Assembly (NCBI RefSeq): GCF_024129735.1
Contig: NZ_JAMXXK010000034.1
Span: forward strand, 1 to 36,191
Reading direction: 5' to 3'
From: Acinetobacter lwoffii
Lineage (GTDB): Bacteria > Pseudomonadota > Gammaproteobacteria > Pseudomonadales > Moraxellaceae
Length of the DNA: 36,191 bases
In this document: piece by piece, positions 7,999 to 18,497 of the stretch
How positions within the stretch are numbered: the stretch's first letter is position 1
Layout of the letters: each line of letters opens with the position of its first letter
Translations under genes and position numbers: made by a program
Notes under the pieces: generated by a model
What the model was told of the DNA's origin: nothing
The model's database searches: none
What the model saw: the letters and a program-made list of their open reading frames with translations, nothing else

Positions 7999-8271
7999 TT
8001 AACTACGCCCTTTATATTCCTTTACCATTCGATCACTCACATCTTCCGGATAACACAGCGGCGCATATCCGCCTGCACGATTATAAGCACTACGCTTACC
8101 ACAACGACTACCATTACTTGCAGTATTGTAAGGACACGGACAATTTCCCGGATAATTCTCAATCGACTGCTGGATTATTTTTTGCTTGATTGCTTCAACG
8201 CTTTGGCTGCTCTGTTTGGCTTCAGCTCCAAAAGCCACACACAAGCCAGCCAGCAATATTAATTTTTTCAT
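7999..8271 (-). CDS. Secreted small four-cysteine protein
   Basis: A 90-residue protein with a Sec signal peptide (MKKLILLAGLCVAFGAEA, cleavage expected after A18), so it is periplasmic or exported. The mature part has four cysteines in NCPCPY (44, 46), SRCGKRSAY (57) and APLCYPEDV (73), suggesting two disulfides or metal binding. I recall the same NCPCPYN...RCGKRSAY...CYP pattern in small uncharacterised proteobacterial proteins, but know no function for it. The ATG is preceded by GGGGA. It converges with the thioredoxin gene and is co-oriented with cysN upstream, whose terminator lies between them, so it is probably a separate unit. Confidence 0.8.
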   Translation of the reverse strand: MKKLILLAGLCVAFGAEAKQSSQSVEAIKQKIIQQSIENYPGNCPCPYNTASNGSRCGKRSAYNRAGGYAPLCYPEDVSDRMVKEYKGRS

Positions 8272-8373
8272 ATATTCCCCAAATCTAGGGAGTATTGTAT
8301 TAATTGACTAGTAAATTGAAAGATCACATTTTGACTAATCGAATGATTTTCATGCAATCAAAATTTAGGCAAT

Positions 8374-8398
8374 AAAAAACCCGCTTTTCAGCGGGTTT
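8374..8398 (-). terminator. Intrinsic terminator of cysDN
   Basis: AAACCCGCT paired with AGCGGGTTT around a TTTC loop. The A-run at 8374-8379 becomes the U-tract on the minus strand. It lies 18 bases after the cysN stop. Confidence 0.88.
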
Positions 8399-8416
8399 CT
8401 TCAAATCAGTCCAGTC

Positions 8417-10033
8417 TTAAAGACGAACCAATTCCACAATCTTCTCAGCAAGTTCTTCAACTGTATCTACGGTTAAAGTCGTGTCTGTACCTTCAGCAGC
8501 ATCGGTAATCACAACCACACCAGTTTCACGAACCAGTGCAACCTGCTCCGCATTCAAACCTGCTTTAGCAATAGCAACGATCCCTTGCTGAATCAGCAAG
8601 CTTTCTAGCGCCTGAGCATTTTCCAAAGCTTTACCAGATACAGTCACCGCAGCAGGTTTTTGACCCAAACGTGCCGCACGTGCTTCTGCAGTGACAGGCT
8701 CATCGTGTGCAGACCATTCAACTGATTCTTCCACCATACCAGCACCAATCGTCACGTTATTCAAACGATCGATGAAGATAAACGAACCGGTGAAACGGCT
8801 GTCTTGATAACGGTCAAAGACCACTGGTGCATCAAATTCAACAGTCACATTGGCGATTGCATTTAGCTCAAGTTTATCCACCTGAACTTTTTCCAATGTG
8901 TTAACGTTGGTACGGTAATGAATTGCCGTTACTTTTGCCGGAACGGTTTGCGTACCAATCTTGATGTTGTACAGCTTACCCAGTACAAGTGGTTGATCTG
9001 CCATCCACACAACAGTCGCTTGAACTGAACGGGAAATATTTGGAACAGCTTGATCCGCACGAATTAACACGTTACCACGTGAAATATCAATTTCATCGTT
9101 AAGCGTTAAAGTCACTGCCTGACCTGCAACTGCATGCTCAAGATTGCCATCAAAAGTGACAATTTCTTTGACAGTCGATGATTTACCAGAAGGTAATGCT
9201 GTTACGGTATCGCCAACATTGATATCGCCAAGTGCGATCGTACCGCAGAAACCACGGAAGTCGAGGTTTGGACGGTTCACGTATTGCACAGGGAAACGGA
9301 AATCCTGCTTCGCTGAACTACGGTTAATTTCCACCGATTCAAGTGTACCCATCAGCGTTTCACCAGTGTACCATGGCGTATTGGCTGACTTGTTCACCAC
9401 GTTATCGCCATTCAATGCAGAAATAGGCGTAAAGATGATATTGCTTGGTTTACGGTCGCCCAATTGTGCAACGAATGCCGCATATTCAGCCTGGATTTCA
9501 TTGAAACGCGTTTCAGAGAATTCCACCAAGTCCATCTTATTGATTGCAACAATGATGTTCTTGATCCCGAGCAAACTCGCAATAAAGGTATGACGACGCG
9601 TCTGGGTTTGCACGCCATAACGCGCATCAATCAAAATGATCGCAAGGTCACAAGTCGACGCACCGGTTGCCATGTTACGGGTGTACTGTTCGTGTCCCGG
9701 CGTGTCCGCGATGATGAATTTACGTTTTTCTGTCGAGAAATAACGATATGCCACATCAATGGTAATGCCTTGCTCACGCTCTGCTTGTAAACCATCGACC
9801 AGAAGTGCCAAGTCAGGTGCATCACCTGTCGTACCGACTTTTTTCGAGTCACGGGTCACAGCCTGTAATTGATCTTCATAAATCAATTTTGAATCGTACA
9901 GCAGACGACCAATTAACGTTGATTTACCATCGTCCACGTTACCGCAAGTCAGGAAACGCAACAGGTCTTTATTTTCATGTTGTTTTAAATAGCCCAAGAT
10001 ATCTTGGCTGATTAAATCAGATTGATGAGACAT
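8417..10033 (-). CDS. cysN: Sulfate adenylyltransferase subunit 1 (GTPase), with C-terminal extension
   Basis: GTP-hydrolysing subunit of ATP sulfurylase. With CysD it makes APS from sulfate and ATP, the first step of assimilatory sulfate reduction. G motifs are GNVDDGKST (31-39), DTPGH (110-114) and NKMD (165-168), followed by EF-Tu-like beta-barrel domains ending near GAGMV (430). The 538 residues exceed the roughly 475 of E. coli CysN. Residues about 465-538 form an extra domain with no P-loop, so it cannot be an active APS kinase as in fused CysNC, although parts look faintly like one. It lies downstream of cysD, across repeat copy B, and is ended by the hairpin at 8374-8398. Confidence 0.95.
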   Translation of the reverse strand: MSHQSDLISQDILGYLKQHENKDLLRFLTCGNVDDGKSTLIGRLLYDSKLIYEDQLQAVTRDSKKVGTTGDAPDLALLVDGLQAEREQGITIDVAYRYFSTEKRKFIIADTPGHEQYTRNMATGASTCDLAIILIDARYGVQTQTRRHTFIASLLGIKNIIVAINKMDLVEFSETRFNEIQAEYAAFVAQLGDRKPSNIIFTPISALNGDNVVNKSANTPWYTGETLMGTLESVEINRSSAKQDFRFPVQYVNRPNLDFRGFCGTIALGDINVGDTVTALPSGKSSTVKEIVTFDGNLEHAVAGQAVTLTLNDEIDISRGNVLIRADQAVPNISRSVQATVVWMADQPLVLGKLYNIKIGTQTVPAKVTAIHYRTNVNTLEKVQVDKLELNAIANVTVEFDAPVVFDRYQDSRFTGSFIFIDRLNNVTIGAGMVEESVEWSAHDEPVTAEARAARLGQKPAAVTVSGKALENAQALESLLIQQGIVAIAKAGLNAEQVALVRETGVVVITDAAEGTDTTLTVDTVEELAEKIVELVRL

Positions 10034-10085
10034 CGCTCAAAGCTCCACATATTCTTTAGAAATCGGTTGTTTTGAATCTCTTTTT

Positions 10086-10195
10086 AATCTCCCTAAATCC
10101 CTCTTTAATAAAGAGGGACTTTATCTCCGTTCTGATTTAGGAGTTCCCCCTCTTTTTAAAGAGGTGAGCAGCATTGCTGCGCAAGGGGGGAGATT
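10086..10195. repeat. Double-hairpin interspersed repeat, copy B
   Basis: A 110-bp element with the same termini as copies A and C (AATCTCCCT ... GGGGAGATT). The first hairpin is CCCTCTTT/AAAGAGGG and the second CCCTCTTT/AAAGAGG. The second arm carries about 18 extra bases near 10165-10184, themselves a mini-hairpin (GCAGC-ATT-GCTGC). The element lies between cysD and cysN, 3 bases after the cysD stop. Confidence 0.85.
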
Positions 10196-10198
10196 AAA

Positions 10199-11113
10199 TT
10201 AGAAGTAGCCTTCCTGCTTCTTCTTCTCCATCGAGCCTGCTTCATCATGGTCAATCATACGACCTTGACGCTCAGAACTGGTTGCCAGCAACATTTCCTG
10301 AATAATTTCCGGCAAGGTATTGGCTGTAGATTCCACAGCACCTGTTAATGGATAACAACCCAAAGTACGGAAACGTACCGATTTCATTTGTGGAACTTCA
10401 CCTTCTTTTAAAGGCATACGTTCATCATCAACCATAATAAGTGTGCCACTACGTTCAACCACAGGACGTTCTGCAGCCAAATAAAGTGGTACTAATGGAA
10501 TACTTTCCAAATAAATGTATTGCCAGATATCCAGCTCAGTCCAGTTAGATAACGGGAATACACGAATACTTTCGCCCTTGTTCACTTTACCGTTATAAAG
10601 ATTCCAAAGTTCTGGACGCTGGTTTTTCGGATCCCAACGATGTTTCGAATCACGGAATGAATAAACACGTTCTTTGGCACGTGATTTTTCTTCATCACGG
10701 CGCGCGCCACCAAAAGCAGCATCAAAACCGTATTTATCCAGAGCCTGTTTTAAGCCCTGAGTTTTCATGATGTCGGTATATTTAGAGCTACCATGGTCGA
10801 ACGGGTTAATACCGGCCTCAACCCCTTCTTTATTCTGATGCACGATCAAATCGAAACCATGGGTTTTCGCCATGTTGTCCCGGAAAGTGATCATGTCTTT
10901 AAACTTCCAGCCTGTATCGACATGTAATAATGGAAATGGAAGTTTTGCTGGGTAGAACGCTTTTAGCGCAAGATGCAGCATGACCGCTGAATCTTTACCA
11001 ATCGAATACAGCATGACCGGATTTTCAAACTCGGCAGCAACTTCGCGGATGATATGAATACTCTCAGCTTCAAGCTGTTTGAGATGAGTAAGTCTTTCCT
11101 CATTTAACGACAT
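10199..11113 (-). CDS. cysD: Sulfate adenylyltransferase subunit 2
   Basis: Catalytic adenylyl-transferring subunit of ATP sulfurylase, which acts with CysN to form APS in the cytosol. It is 304 residues long, close to the E. coli enzyme (302). The PP-loop is SIGKDSAVM (37-45), the ATP pyrophosphatase signature of the PAPS reductase/CysD family. The conserved [13 protein letters not shown] and [10 protein letters not shown] segments are present. The frame runs to 11122, but the ATG at 11113 ([11 protein letters not shown]) is favoured by comparison with the family. The ribosome-binding site is weak. cysD and cysN are co-transcribed on this reading but are separated by 165 bases that hold repeat copy B. 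Confidence 0.95.
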   Translation of the reverse strand: MSLNEERLTHLKQLEAESIHIIREVAAEFENPVMLYSIGKDSAVMLHLALKAFYPAKLPFPLLHVDTGWKFKDMITFRDNMAKTHGFDLIVHQNKEGVEAGINPFDHGSSKYTDIMKTQGLKQALDKYGFDAAFGGARRDEEKSRAKERVYSFRDSKHRWDPKNQRPELWNLYNGKVNKGESIRVFPLSNWTELDIWQYIYLESIPLVPLYLAAERPVVERSGTLIMVDDERMPLKEGEVPQMKSVRFRTLGCYPLTGAVESTANTLPEIIQEMLLATSSERQGRMIDHDEAGSMEKKKQEGYF

Positions 11114-11436
11114 GGACAACACCAGCTTAGAAAAACGTGTACTTATGACACTTTTGAAAATTTATATTCATTATAGTGATTTACTTATCCTATCCATTGC
11201 TTGTTTTATGATATTGATATATCAAAAGCTCATATAAAAATTCATCAATAATGAATATCAGTTTTTATGAATCAATGATTTGCACAATTCAAGCGAGGAT
11301 ATTGTGTGGTAGAGGTATATATTAACCTGTCGCTAAACCAATAAAATCCTAGGAAAATAATCTAAAGTAGTGGTTCTCAAATAGTTAAAAAATTACTAGA
11401 GTAAGACTCAATTCTTCCTTTTGATATACTTCATTT
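11114..11436. promoter_or_regulatory. Divergent intergenic region, cysD / hypothetical gene
   Basis: 323 AT-rich bases without a credible ORF. On the minus strand a consensus TATAAT (11170-11175) could serve cysD. Its -35 is poor, as is usual for CysB-activated promoters, but I cannot place a CysB site with confidence. On the plus strand TATACT (11425-11430) ends 7 bases before the ATG of the next gene. Confidence 0.45.
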
Positions 11437-11979
11437 ATGCCCTATAGCGCTTTTGATCTCACCACTGTAAAAACCCGTCTGGAACAGGCCCAGCTTGCTG
11501 GTTATATTTATCAGCACCAGCAACATATTTTGGTCTTGCAAGAACCTTTCAGTGATGATGGCAAGCCTTTAAATATCTATCTGCAACACGAGCTGACCGC
11601 GGATCAAATTGGATTACAGTTTGGTCTGCGTTTGCAAGAAGGTCATTGGGAATTTCTAATCGGCGTTACTTATAGTAACCAGAACGCAGCTTACGAAATT
11701 GGTGCTGGCAACCTCAAAGGTGATCAAAAAGCCTTTAACTTATTATATGCCTTTTATAATTATCCTAAAGCGTTCTATCTAATGGCATTACCTTTGACAA
11801 CCAACAGTCAGATTTTGGAGCAAACCTTGCAAAAGCAGCTTTTCAAGCAGCCTGATCTCGACTTCCTGAATATTGCAGTCAAGGTCAATCCTATGGGCGA
11901 ACAAGTCAAATGGATGGAACACTATATTCTGCAACAGACTCTAGATATGAAAGTCCGGATTCAGACTGCCCTACTTTAA
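11437..11979 (+). CDS. Conserved-looking hypothetical protein
   Basis: A 180-residue soluble protein without signal peptide, membrane segment or recognised motif. Residues 15-90 look like mixed alpha/beta, with alternating hydrophobic strands (HILVLQEPF, LNIYLQHEL, IGLQFGLRL, WEFLIGVTY). The C-terminal half is helical. Codon use and amino-acid make-up are normal for the window, so it is probably a real gene. No Shine-Dalgarno is visible. A -10-like TATACT ends 6 bases before the ATG, so transcription may start at or very near the start codon. No terminator follows. I do not recognise the family. Confidence 0.7.
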   Translation: MPYSAFDLTTVKTRLEQAQLAGYIYQHQQHILVLQEPFSDDGKPLNIYLQHELTADQIGLQFGLRLQEGHWEFLIGVTYSNQNAAYEIGAGNLKGDQKAFNLLYAFYNYPKAFYLMALPLTTNSQILEQTLQKQLFKQPDLDFLNIAVKVNPMGEQVKWMEHYILQQTLDMKVRIQTALL

Positions 11980-12281
11980 ACTTGAACAGAAAAATTTGGA
12001 GATACTCAGGTCGATGTATCTCTATACTTTCTCAGGCAAGCACACACAGAATGCCGAATTCCTATTGCCGCTGTGGCATTACTTGCTCAAACATCCAGTT
12101 AACTTATAGTTTATTATTAATTTTAATAGTTCAATAATTATTAAATAATCAAGATATTCAATCCTTGTTTATAAGGTTTTTTGTTATTTTTTTGCATACA
12201 AAATCAGCAATTACTGTTATCGTTATATCAATAAAAACTTTCAGACACTTTTCCTAAAAACATAATTATAGAGATAAAAAA
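11980..12281. other. Intergenic region before yqiJ
   Basis: 302 bases, AT-rich in the second half. It contains one protein-like short ORF (12014-12109) and, just before yqiJ, an AT-rich promoter-like stretch (12160-12270). I see no clear intrinsic terminator for the gene to the left. Confidence 0.4.
12014..12109 (+). CDS. Possible 31-residue small protein or gene remnant
   Basis: ATG to TAG, 31 codons, starting MYLYTFSGKHTQNAEF and ending in a hydrophobic/aromatic stretch (LLPLWHYLLKHPVNL). The GC content is higher than in the flanking DNA and the codons look normal. GGAG lies 11 bases before the ATG. It could be a real peptide, or the remnant of a longer decayed gene. I do not recognise it. 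Confidence 0.3.
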   Translation: MYLYTFSGKHTQNAEFLLPLWHYLLKHPVNL

Positions 12282-12917
12282 ATGTGGGAACTATTTACGC
12301 ATCCATCAAATATCGTATTTAGTATTAGCCTTAGCCTAATGCTGATGTTTGCTGCTCTAGAATGTATTCTATTGCTGCTCGGCGGCGGCTCTCAGCATAT
12401 CTTCGAAAAGTTTTTACCTGAAGATCCCCTGCAACCAGAAATAAGTGCGGATCAGTCTCCGGGTGTTTTCAGCAAAGTATTTGACTGGTTATATCTGGGG
12501 CGTCTGCCTTTATTTATTTGGCTAATCATTTTTCTGACCAGTTATGGCTTGAGCGGTTTATTAATTCAGGGAATATTTGAGCGCCTGACCAGCCAGCTGT
12601 TTAATGTCTGGCTGATTTCTCTGGCCTGCCTGTTTCTGTGTATGCCTGTGGTGCGCTTTCTTGCCATGGCCGCCAGCAAGCTCCTGCCTCAAGATGAAAC
12701 CTCTGCGATTCATAGCGATGAACTCATCGGACGTACCGCGACCATTATTCTGGGAGATGCCAAAGTGAATTCTCCCGCACAAGCCAAAGTCCGAGATCAA
12801 CATGGCCAGACTCATTATGTCCTGGTTGAACCAGAAAACAATCAAATTTTAAATCAAGGTCAGAATGTAGTTCTAACCCACAAAACCAAGAACGGCTTTC
12901 AAGCCATTGCACTTTAA
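12282..12917 (+). CDS. yqiJ: YqiJ family OB-fold inner-membrane protein
   Basis: A 211-residue inner-membrane protein matching E. coli YqiJ (about 209 residues) in layout. It has a hydrophobic segment near 11-36, then YLGRLPLFIWLIIFL with two more segments (about 72-96 and 104-128). A C-terminal OB-fold starts at DELIGRTATIILG (about 145), with HYVLVEPEN shared with YqiJ. Such NfeD-like proteins pair with flotillins, and the flotillin yqiK begins 38 bases downstream. It is thought to assist assembly of flotillin membrane domains (family knowledge; the role here is inferred). An AT-rich leader precedes the ATG, with a weak GAGAT ribosome-binding site. Confidence 0.87.
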   Translation: MWELFTHPSNIVFSISLSLMLMFAALECILLLLGGGSQHIFEKFLPEDPLQPEISADQSPGVFSKVFDWLYLGRLPLFIWLIIFLTSYGLSGLLIQGIFERLTSQLFNVWLISLACLFLCMPVVRFLAMAASKLLPQDETSAIHSDELIGRTATIILGDAKVNSPAQAKVRDQHGQTHYVLVEPENNQILNQGQNVVLTHKTKNGFQAIAL

Positions 12918-12955
12918 TTTTATTTAGCTAGCACTCAATTGAGACTTTTATAACA

Positions 12956-14662
12956 ATGTTAACATTTGATTTATATAATATTTTAATTATTGCGGGAATT
13001 ATTCTTGTGGCACTGGTGACCTTCGGTCTCATCATTGCACGCTTATACCGTCGTTCAAGCAAAGAAATTTCCTTTGTGCGTACCGGTTGGGGTGGAGAAA
13101 AAGTGATTTTAGGTGGAGGCGCAATCGTGCTTCCGGTGTTACATGAAATTATTCCGGTAAATATGAACACCCTACGCCTTGAAGTCCGCCGTGCTGATGA
13201 TCAGGCACTGATTACCCGTGACCGGATGCGGGTCGATGTCATGGCCGAATTCTATGTCCGAGTCAAACCTACAGCAGATTCAATTGCCACCGCAGCACAA
13301 ACCCTTGGTCAAAAAACCATGTCACCGAATGAACTAAAAAATCTGGTGGAAGGTAAGTTCGTTGATTCACTACGCGCAGTGGCTGCAGAAATGGCCATGG
13401 AAGAACTGCATGAAAAACGCGTCGATTTCGTACAAAAAGTACAGCAAGTCGTTTCGGAAGATTTACATAAAAATGGTCTGGAGCTTGAAACGGTTTCCCT
13501 AACCGGACTGGATCAGACCGGATTTAAATACTTCAACCCGCAAAATGCATTTGATGCTGAAGGTCTGACCAAGCTCACTGAAACCATTGAAGATCGTCGC
13601 CGCAAGCGTAACCACATTGAACAGGATACCGATCTGGCGATCAAAACCAAAAATCTGGAAGCTGAACAGGCGCGCCTGCAAATTATTCGTGAAGAAGAAT
13701 ATGCCAAGCTGCAACAAGAACGTGAAATTGCCATTCGCCGTGCTGAACAGCTGGCTGAAATTGCCGCTCAGGAAGCCGGCAAAAAACGTGAAGCAGAAGA
13801 AGCACAAATTGCCGCTGAACGAGAAGTCGAACTCAAGCGTATTTTGGCCGCCCGTGATGTCGAAAATGAAAATATTCAAAAGGCTCAGCTGATTCAAAAA
13901 GCACAGGTCGAGCAAAAGAAAACCATTGAACTCGCTGAACAGGACCGCGCCATTGCCATTGCGGAAAAATCACGTGCTGAATCTGAAGCTAAAGCCCAAG
14001 CCGATCAGGCGCGTGCACAAGCGGTAAAAGCGGAAGAAGAAGTCATCACCGTACGTCAAATCCAGCAAGCAGAGCGTCAAAAGGCAGTTGAGCTGGTCGC
14101 AGCCAAAGAACATGCTGAAAAAGATGCAATTGCCATTACAGTTGCCGCTGAAGCTGGCAAACAAGCGGCAGCAGATGATGCAGAAGCAGTGCGGATTGCG
14201 GCTGAGGCGGAAGCAGAAAAAGTCCGCCTTAAAGCCAAGGGCGAAGCGGATGCGAAAATTCTATTGGCTCAGGCAATGGAGAAACAGTATCAGGTGGATG
14301 CTGAAGGTACACGTGCGGTCAATGAAGCCAATAACGTCCTGTCACCTGAACAGGTCGAAATGCAGATTCGTCTGGCCATGCTGAAATACTTGCCTGAAAT
14401 TATCAGAGAAAGTGTCAAGCCAATGGAGAATATTGATGATATCAAGATTCTCCAGGTGAATGGCCTACATGGCGGTCATGCCGGTGCCTGTCAGGCAGAT
14501 GCCCATCATGAGAATAGTAATGTTGCTCTTTCAGATCAGGTGGTGAATAGCGCCCTGCGTTATCGTAGCCAGGCACCGCTCATTGACAGCCTGATGAGTG
14601 AGCTCGGTATTCAGGGTGGAGATATTAATGGGATGACCCAAAGCCTTAAAGCTAAAACTTAA
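12956..14662 (+). CDS. yqiK: Flotillin-like SPFH protein, YqiK family
   Basis: A 568-residue membrane scaffold protein of lipid-raft-like domains. One N-terminal transmembrane segment (about 8-28) is followed by an SPFH/band 7 domain (about 45-210). A long Ala/Glu/Lys-rich coiled coil (about 220-470) mediates oligomerisation, and a flotillin C-terminal region follows. Unusual is a His/Gly/Cys-rich stretch near 505-519 (HGGHAGACQADAHHE) ahead of the tail. It forms an operon with yqiJ, 38 bases apart. The gene ends at a bidirectional terminator shared with sucD. Several long antisense frames here are by-products of the biased coiled-coil sequence. Confidence 0.93.
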   Translation: MLTFDLYNILIIAGIILVALVTFGLIIARLYRRSSKEISFVRTGWGGEKVILGGGAIVLPVLHEIIPVNMNTLRLEVRRADDQALITRDRMRVDVMAEFYVRVKPTADSIATAAQTLGQKTMSPNELKNLVEGKFVDSLRAVAAEMAMEELHEKRVDFVQKVQQVVSEDLHKNGLELETVSLTGLDQTGFKYFNPQNAFDAEGLTKLTETIEDRRRKRNHIEQDTDLAIKTKNLEAEQARLQIIREEEYAKLQQEREIAIRRAEQLAEIAAQEAGKKREAEEAQIAAEREVELKRILAARDVENENIQKAQLIQKAQVEQKKTIELAEQDRAIAIAEKSRAESEAKAQADQARAQAVKAEEEVITVRQIQQAERQKAVELVAAKEHAEKDAIAITVAAEAGKQAAADDAEAVRIAAEAEAEKVRLKAKGEADAKILLAQAMEKQYQVDAEGTRAVNEANNVLSPEQVEMQIRLAMLKYLPEIIRESVKPMENIDDIKILQVNGLHGGHAGACQADAHHENSNVALSDQVVNSALRYRSQAPLIDSLMSELGIQGGDINGMTQSLKAKT

Positions 14663-14678
14663 AAATAGACTGAGATAT

Positions 14679-14706
14679 AAAAAAGCTCCCATCTGGGAGC
14701 TTTTTT
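14679..14706. terminator. Bidirectional terminator, yqiK / sucD
   Basis: AAAAAAGCTCCC perfectly paired with GGGAGCTTTTTT around an ATCT loop. It is placed between converging genes. Confidence 0.92.
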
Positions 14707-14727
14707 ATTAAAGGTCTAATGTGAATA

Positions 14728-15618
14728 TCAAACTAAACCTTTATCTTTTAATACTTGCAGCATGGTTGAACCAAGTTCGGCTGGACTACGTGTATACGCC
14801 ATACCCGCACGCTCAAAGGCAGCAAACTTTTCTTCTGCTGTGCCCTTACCACCTGAAATAATCGCACCTGCGTGACCCATACGTTTGCCTTTAGGTGCAG
14901 TCACACCCGCAATATAACCAACAACTGGCTTAGTCACATTCGATTGAATATATTCCGCAGCTTCTTCTTCCGCAGTACCGCCAATCTCACCAATCATAAT
15001 GATAGCTTCAGTTTGTGGATCTTCCTGGAACAGTTTCAAGCAGTCAATCTGGTTCATGCCCGGAATCGGGTCACCACCAATCCCGATACAGGTCGACTGA
15101 CCTAAACCGAGTTTTGTAGTTTGCGCCACAGCCTCATAAGTCAATGTGCCTGAACGCGAGATAATCCCGATTTTACCCGGCTGATGAATATGTCCCGGCA
15201 TGATCCCGATCTTACATTCACCTGGCGTAATAATACCCGGACAGTTTGGTCCGATGAGACGTGTGCCATTACCATTGGTTTCCAGATAACGCTTGGCTTT
15301 AAGCATGTCGATGGTCGGTACACCTTCAGTGATCACCACAATTAACTCAATGCCAGAATCAACCGCTTCAACAATAGAGTCCAGTACAAAGGGTGCCGGA
15401 ACATAAATCACTGAAGCATCTGCACCTGTTTCTTTCACTGCTTCACGCATGGTATTAAATACAGGCAATTCTAAATGGGTTTGACCACCTTTACCCGGGG
15501 TTACACCACCCACGACTTTAGTGCCGTAGGCTAAAGCCTGTTCAGAATGGAATGTACCGTTTTTGCCTGTAAAGCCCTGTACCAATACTTTAGTGTCTTT
15601 ATTAACTAATACGCTCAT
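14728..15618 (-). CDS. sucD: Succinyl-CoA synthetase, alpha subunit
   Basis: With SucC it interconverts succinyl-CoA and succinate with substrate-level phosphorylation in the TCA cycle. It has 296 residues, slightly longer than E. coli SucD (about 289). The CoA-binding Rossmann segment is [38 protein letters not shown] forms the nucleotide-proximal loop, and the phosphorylated histidine is in [17 protein letters not shown]. It begins 12 bases after the sucC stop, so the two are co-translated in one operon. The terminator at 14679-14706 ends the unit. Confidence 0.97.
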   Translation of the reverse strand: MSVLVNKDTKVLVQGFTGKNGTFHSEQALAYGTKVVGGVTPGKGGQTHLELPVFNTMREAVKETGADASVIYVPAPFVLDSIVEAVDSGIELIVVITEGVPTIDMLKAKRYLETNGNGTRLIGPNCPGIITPGECKIGIMPGHIHQPGKIGIISRSGTLTYEAVAQTTKLGLGQSTCIGIGGDPIPGMNQIDCLKLFQEDPQTEAIIMIGEIGGTAEEEAAEYIQSNVTKPVVGYIAGVTAPKGKRMGHAGAIISGGKGTAEEKFAAFERAGMAYTRSPAELGSTMLQVLKDKGLV

Positions 15619-15630
15619 GTTAGATACTCC

Positions 15631-16797
15631 TTAAGCTTTTACAGCAGCAACGATTTTTTCTGCAGCGTCAGCAAGACCATGTGCAGAAATCAATTTCAAA
15701 CCTGATTCATCCAGTAATTTTGCACCCAGTTCCGCATTGTTGCCTTCGAGGCGAACAACCACAGGAACTGTCACATTTACTTCCTGAACCGCTGCAATAA
15801 TTGCTTCAGCAATCATGTCACAACGTACAATTCCACCAAAAATATTAATCAATACACCCTGGACAGAGTGATCTGCCAAGATAATTTTAAAGGCTTCAAT
15901 CACACGCTCCTTGGTCGCACCACCACCCACATCCAGGAAGTTGGCTGGTTGACCGCCATACAGCTTAATAATATCCATGGTTGCCATGGCAAGACCGGCA
16001 CCATTGACCATACAACCAATGTTACCCTCAAGTGCCACATAGTTTAGATCAAACTCAGAGGCTTTTAACTCACGTTCATTTTCTTGAGACTTATCACGCA
16101 AAGCAGCCACTTCAGGCAAACGGTACAGTGCATTCGAATCAATTCCGATTTTGGCATCGACACACAGAATGTCGCCGTTTTCACGCACAGACAGCGGATT
16201 GATTTCGAAAAGTGCAAAATCATTGTCTACAAATGCCTGATAGGCAGCCGTCATGACTTTAACAAATTGATTGATTTGTCCATCTTTGAGTTTAAGTGCA
16301 AAAGCAACTTCACGCGCCTGAAATGGCATTAGACCAACTAAAGGATCAACCTCAACTTTAATAATTTTTTCAGGGGTTTCTTCGGCCACTTTCTCAATTT
16401 CAACACCGCCTTCAGTCGATGCCATAAAAGTGATGCGGCGAGTCGAGCGATCCACCACAGCGCCCAAGTACAGCTCGCGCTCAACCGGATAAACATCCTC
16501 AGAAACTAAAATGCTATTGACCGGCTGACCATTGACATCAGTCTGATAAGTCACCAAGCGTGAACCAATAATCTGGTTGGCATATTCAGCAGCCTCAGTA
16601 GCCGATTTCACTACTTTTACCCCACCAGCCTTACCTCGGCCACCCGCATGCACCTGTGCTTTCAATACTGCAAACTTTCCACCCAACTGCTCGAAAGCAT
16701 GCACCGTTTCATCGGCATTGGTGGCAAGTATCCCTTCCTGTACAGGCATACCATATTTTTTTAATAGCGCTTTTGCTTGATACTCATGTAAATTCAT
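15631..16797 (-). CDS. sucC: Succinyl-CoA synthetase, beta subunit
   Basis: A 388-residue ATP-grasp subunit that binds nucleotide and Mg2+ and partners SucD. It starts [19 protein letters not shown]. The ATP-grasp loop [13 protein letters not shown] is near 51-63, [11 protein letters not shown] lies in the ligase domain, and [16 protein letters not shown] is near the subunit interface. Length is the same as E. coli SucC (388). An AAGG lies about 10 bases before the ATG. A strong terminator after lpd separates sucCD from sucAB-lpd, so sucCD probably has its own promoter in 16798-16934 or depends on read-through. Confidence 0.97.
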   Translation of the reverse strand: MNLHEYQAKALLKKYGMPVQEGILATNADETVHAFEQLGGKFAVLKAQVHAGGRGKAGGVKVVKSATEAAEYANQIIGSRLVTYQTDVNGQPVNSILVSEDVYPVERELYLGAVVDRSTRRITFMASTEGGVEIEKVAEETPEKIIKVEVDPLVGLMPFQAREVAFALKLKDGQINQFVKVMTAAYQAFVDNDFALFEINPLSVRENGDILCVDAKIGIDSNALYRLPEVAALRDKSQENERELKASEFDLNYVALEGNIGCMVNGAGLAMATMDIIKLYGGQPANFLDVGGGATKERVIEAFKIILADHSVQGVLINIFGGIVRCDMIAEAIIAAVQEVNVTVPVVVRLEGNNAELGAKLLDESGLKLISAHGLADAAEKIVAAVKA

Positions 16798-16934
16798 TGA
16801 ATAACCTTTTATTACTTCTTTGCCTTGTTATAACCCACTAGCACCCAGACGTCCGTCAAAGCAGTACCAGCATTTCTTAAAATCGTTATCTTTATTTTTA
16901 GATGATTGTTCCAATAAAAACAACCATGAAATGT

Positions 16935-16963
16935 AAAAAGAGCGACCTAAGTCGCTCTTTTTT
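16935..16963 (-). terminator. Intrinsic terminator of the sucAB-lpd unit
   Basis: AAAAAGAGCGAC paired with GTCGCTCTTTTT around a CTAA loop, just after the lpd stop. T-runs on both strands allow bidirectional action. It stands between lpd and sucC. Confidence 0.9.
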
Positions 16964-16967
16964 CGAA

Positions 16968-18410
<1,443 letters not shown>

Positions 18411-18412
18411 CT

Positions 18413-18484
18413 AATCCCCCTTATTAATCCCCCTTTTCCAAAGAGGGATCTTCCCCTCTTTTTAAAGAGGGGTTAGGGGAGATT
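18413..18484. repeat. Double-hairpin interspersed repeat, copy C
   Basis: A compact 72-bp version opening AATCCCCCTT and closing GGTTAGGGGAGATT. The first hairpin is imperfect (CCCCCTTT around CC with AAAGAGGG), and the second is CCCCTCTTT/AAAGAGGGG. It lies between sucB and lpd, inside the operon, starting 13 bases after the sucB stop and ending 15 bases before the lpd start. Confidence 0.85.
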
Positions 18485-18497
18485 TTTAATGAATAAA

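Noticed and set aside
7938..8189. 83-residue plus-strand ORF after the thioredoxin gene
   Set aside because: It is antisense to the secreted four-cysteine protein, which has a signal peptide and conserved-looking cysteines. The His/Tyr-rich plus-strand reading is a shadow.
13499..13915. 138-residue minus-strand ORF inside yqiK
   Set aside because: The phenylalanine/leucine-rich reading is produced by the Glu/Lys/Ala-rich coiled coil on the other strand.
16798..16934. TTGACG / TATAAC pair as the sucC promoter
   Set aside because: Spacing on the minus strand is about 20 bases, too long for a confident sigma-70 promoter. No conserved hairpin is seen in this leader either.
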